Source: an uncultured Prevotellaceae bacterium
GTDB taxonomy: Bacteria; Bacteroidota; Bacteroidia; Bacteroidales; Muribaculaceae
Length of the DNA: 26,292 nt
Assembly (NCBI GenBank): GCA_947254205.1
Contig: CAMYCE010000021.1
Coordinates: 1 to 26,292 of the forward strand
Direction of reading: 5' to 3'
The notes under the pieces are model-generated. The model saw only the letters and a list, made by a program, of their open reading frames with translations, made no database searches and was not told where the DNA came from. The position numbers were made by a program, and so were the translations under genes. How positions within the stretch are numbered: position 1 is the stretch's first letter; every line of letters starts with the position of its first letter. Positions 25,301 to 26,292 of the stretch are shown here, piece by piece.

Positions 25301-25350
25301 GAGGTTGATAGATTAAAATCGTTGATTTCAAAAAAAAACAGCAATTAATA

Positions 25351-25383
25351 ATAAAAATGAGAGAACCGCGACGTGGCCCTCTC
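25351..25383 (-). promoter_or_regulatory. Hairpin with T-rich tail in the rimP leader; possible attenuator
   Basis: Read on the minus strand, GAGAGGGCC-ACGTCGC-GGTTCTCTC (25383-25359) forms a 9-bp stem including two G-U pairs and is followed by ATTTTTAT (25358-25351). It lies between the promoter and rimP, about 60 nt before the start codon. A role as an attenuator read by NusA is inferred. Other parts of the 345-nt gap 25301-25645 hold the promoter below and AT-rich DNA with no gene. Confidence 0.55.
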
Positions 25384-25403
25384 AATCCCTAAAAATTGCA
25401 GTG

Positions 25404-25411
25404 CAAAGATA
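25404..25411 (-). promoter_or_regulatory. -7 box for the rimP-nusA-infB operon
   Basis: The minus strand reads TATCTTTG, an exact TAnnTTTG match, in the context AGCTATCTTTGCA. An ATTG lies 20 nt upstream, a -33-like element. The start codon is 104 nt downstream. Confidence 0.7.
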
Positions 25412-25645
25412 GCTATAATATATGATTTGTGCAATCAGACACAAGCCTGCGACGCTCATTCAGCCCAAAATAGGCTGTTTTTTAATTATATTTATATTTA
25501 ATTATACATTTACAACACCAACTTCATTTCCCATCAACTACCATGCAAAAGCCGAGAAGCTTAGCACAATAAAGCAGCAGTTGTGCTCGTTATATTAGTT
25601 AGCTCCACATCATCTTTACAAAAACTAAAACAAATAACACACATC

Positions 25646-26113
25646 ATGGAAAAATTAATCATCAATTCCTACGAGGAATTTGAAACCTATTTAGGCAAAG
25701 AGCTTGGCACCTCGCCATGGGTAGAAGTCAACCAAGAACGCATCAATCAATTTGCCGATGCCACACTCGACCACCAATGGATACACGTTGATATTGAACG
25801 CGCTCAGCGCGAAAGTGCCTATAAAAGCACCATCGCCCACGGCTACCTCACCCTGAGCCTGTTGCCCCACATGTGGAACCAAATCATCGAAGTCAACAAC
25901 ATCGACATGCTCGTGAATTATGGCATGGACAAAATGCGATTTGGTGGAGCTGTTGTGACAGGAAGCCGAGTGCGCCTTGTGGCCAAACTCCACGCCATCA
26001 CCAACCTGCGTGGCATCGCAAAAACCGAAATCGACATTAAAATCGAAATTGAAGGAGAGCGCAAGCCTGCCTTGCAAGGCATCTGCTCATTCCTCTACTA
26101 CTTCAAAAAATAA
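25646..26113 (+). CDS. MaoC-like hotdog-fold acyl dehydratase
   Basis: This 155-residue protein has the R-hydratase signature: ATLDHQWIHVD (D42 and H47, the catalytic pair) and STIAHGYLTLSLLP just after it, as in MaoC/PhaJ enzymes that hydrate trans-2-enoyl-CoA. The in-frame ATG at 25583 would add 21 residues of unlike composition; the ATG at 25646 (MEKLIINSYEEFE) matches the family start. No neighbour gives pathway context, so the substrate is unknown. No exact -7 box is seen upstream. Confidence 0.88.
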   Translation: MEKLIINSYEEFETYLGKELGTSPWVEVNQERINQFADATLDHQWIHVDIERAQRESAYKSTIAHGYLTLSLLPHMWNQIIEVNNIDMLVNYGMDKMRFGGAVVTGSRVRLVAKLHAITNLRGIAKTEIDIKIEIEGERKPALQGICSFLYYFKK

Positions 26114-26142
26114 AACCAACGCCCGGCCGATATTCTCGACGG

Positions 26143-26172
26143 GTAGAGACGATGCGTGCTTCGTGGCTCTAC
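26143..26172 (+). repeat. GTAGAGACGATGCGTGC repeat, full palindrome-like copy
   Basis: GTAGAGACGATGCGTGC (26143-26159) is identical to the half copy at 12827-12843. Here the right arm CTCTAC (26167-26172) is present, giving an imperfect hairpin GTAGAG...CTCTAC. It lies 29 nt after the MaoC-like gene. Confidence 0.65.
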
Positions 26173-26220
26173 ACTTCCACCAACTGAGAAAATTCGTTGA
26201 GCAGGAAAAGGGCGAAATTA

Positions 26221-26261
26221 AAAAAAAGAGCTCAGGAGTTAAAAAACTTCTGAGCTCTTTT
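26221..26261. terminator. Symmetrical terminator at the tRNA 3' side
   Basis: A 13-bp stem with one G-T wobble (GAGCTCAGGAGTT at 26228-26240 with AACTTCTGAGCTC at 26245-26257) has an A-run before (26221-26227) and TTTT after (26258-26261). It can stop the tRNA from the minus side and the MaoC-like gene from the plus side. Confidence 0.88.
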
Positions 26262-26262
26262 G

Positions 26263-26292
26263 CGGTGCGTACCGGACTCGAACCGGTGACCT
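26263..26292 (-). tRNA. tRNA, 3' part only (isotype not readable), minus strand
   Basis: The minus strand ends with a T arm ACCGG-TTCGAGT-CCGGT, the acceptor strand ACGCACC and discriminator G, followed by CAAAA. CCA is not encoded, unlike the tRNA at 1-57. The anticodon is outside the window. Discriminator G leaves several isotypes possible. Confidence 0.8.

Overview
The window looks like a chromosomal segment of a Bacteroidales bacterium, possibly of the Muribaculaceae; the family-level guess is weak. The reasons are promoters of the Bacteroidetes type (TAnnTTTG -7 boxes, little Shine-Dalgarno signal), the rimP-nusA-infB order, a NusA and an EcoRI-type methylase of the form seen in Bacteroides, an outer-membrane barrel/LptC pair and a Xaa-His dipeptidase. 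Most genes are rich in C/G at third positions, which leaves long empty antisense frames. The methylase gene near the left end is clearly more AT-rich.

Left end (1-3174): the 3' part of a tRNA-Val(CAC) gene with its terminator, then a two-gene minus-strand module: an EcoRI-type adenine methyltransferase followed 7 nt later by a DUF262-HNH nuclease. About 580 nt of structured, AT-rich DNA lies upstream of the methylase. The module is bracketed by two inverted copies of a roughly 120-nt intergenic repeat. This is the accessory part of the window and the best candidate for an undescribed system.

Core regions: 3168-8176 (minus) carries a signal-peptide outer-membrane barrel protein and a very long TPR protein, transcribed TPR first. 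8353-12723 (plus) has a MATE transporter, a third copy of the intergenic repeat, and a class A penicillin-binding protein with a strong terminator. 12905-14831 (minus) has a Fur-family regulator and PepD. 15048-16961 (plus) has a barrel protein and LptC. 17141-19125 (plus) has an S24-type repressor behind a conspicuous operator, with an M16 zinc protease in the same operon. 19248-19808 is frr, and folK (minus) converges on it through a shared terminator. 20488-25300 (minus) is the rimP-nusA-infB translation/transcription operon with a hairpin leader. The right end holds a MaoC-like hydratase (plus) and the 3' part of a minus-strand tRNA with a symmetrical terminator.

Genes that work together: PBP1A (peptidoglycan synthesis), LptC and the barrel proteins serve the envelope; rimP, nusA, infB and frr serve ribosome maturation, transcription and translation initiation or recycling; folK serves folate synthesis; the DUF262-HNH/methylase pair is probably phage or DNA defence. 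All family calls come from reading translated sequence and motifs; no database search was run.
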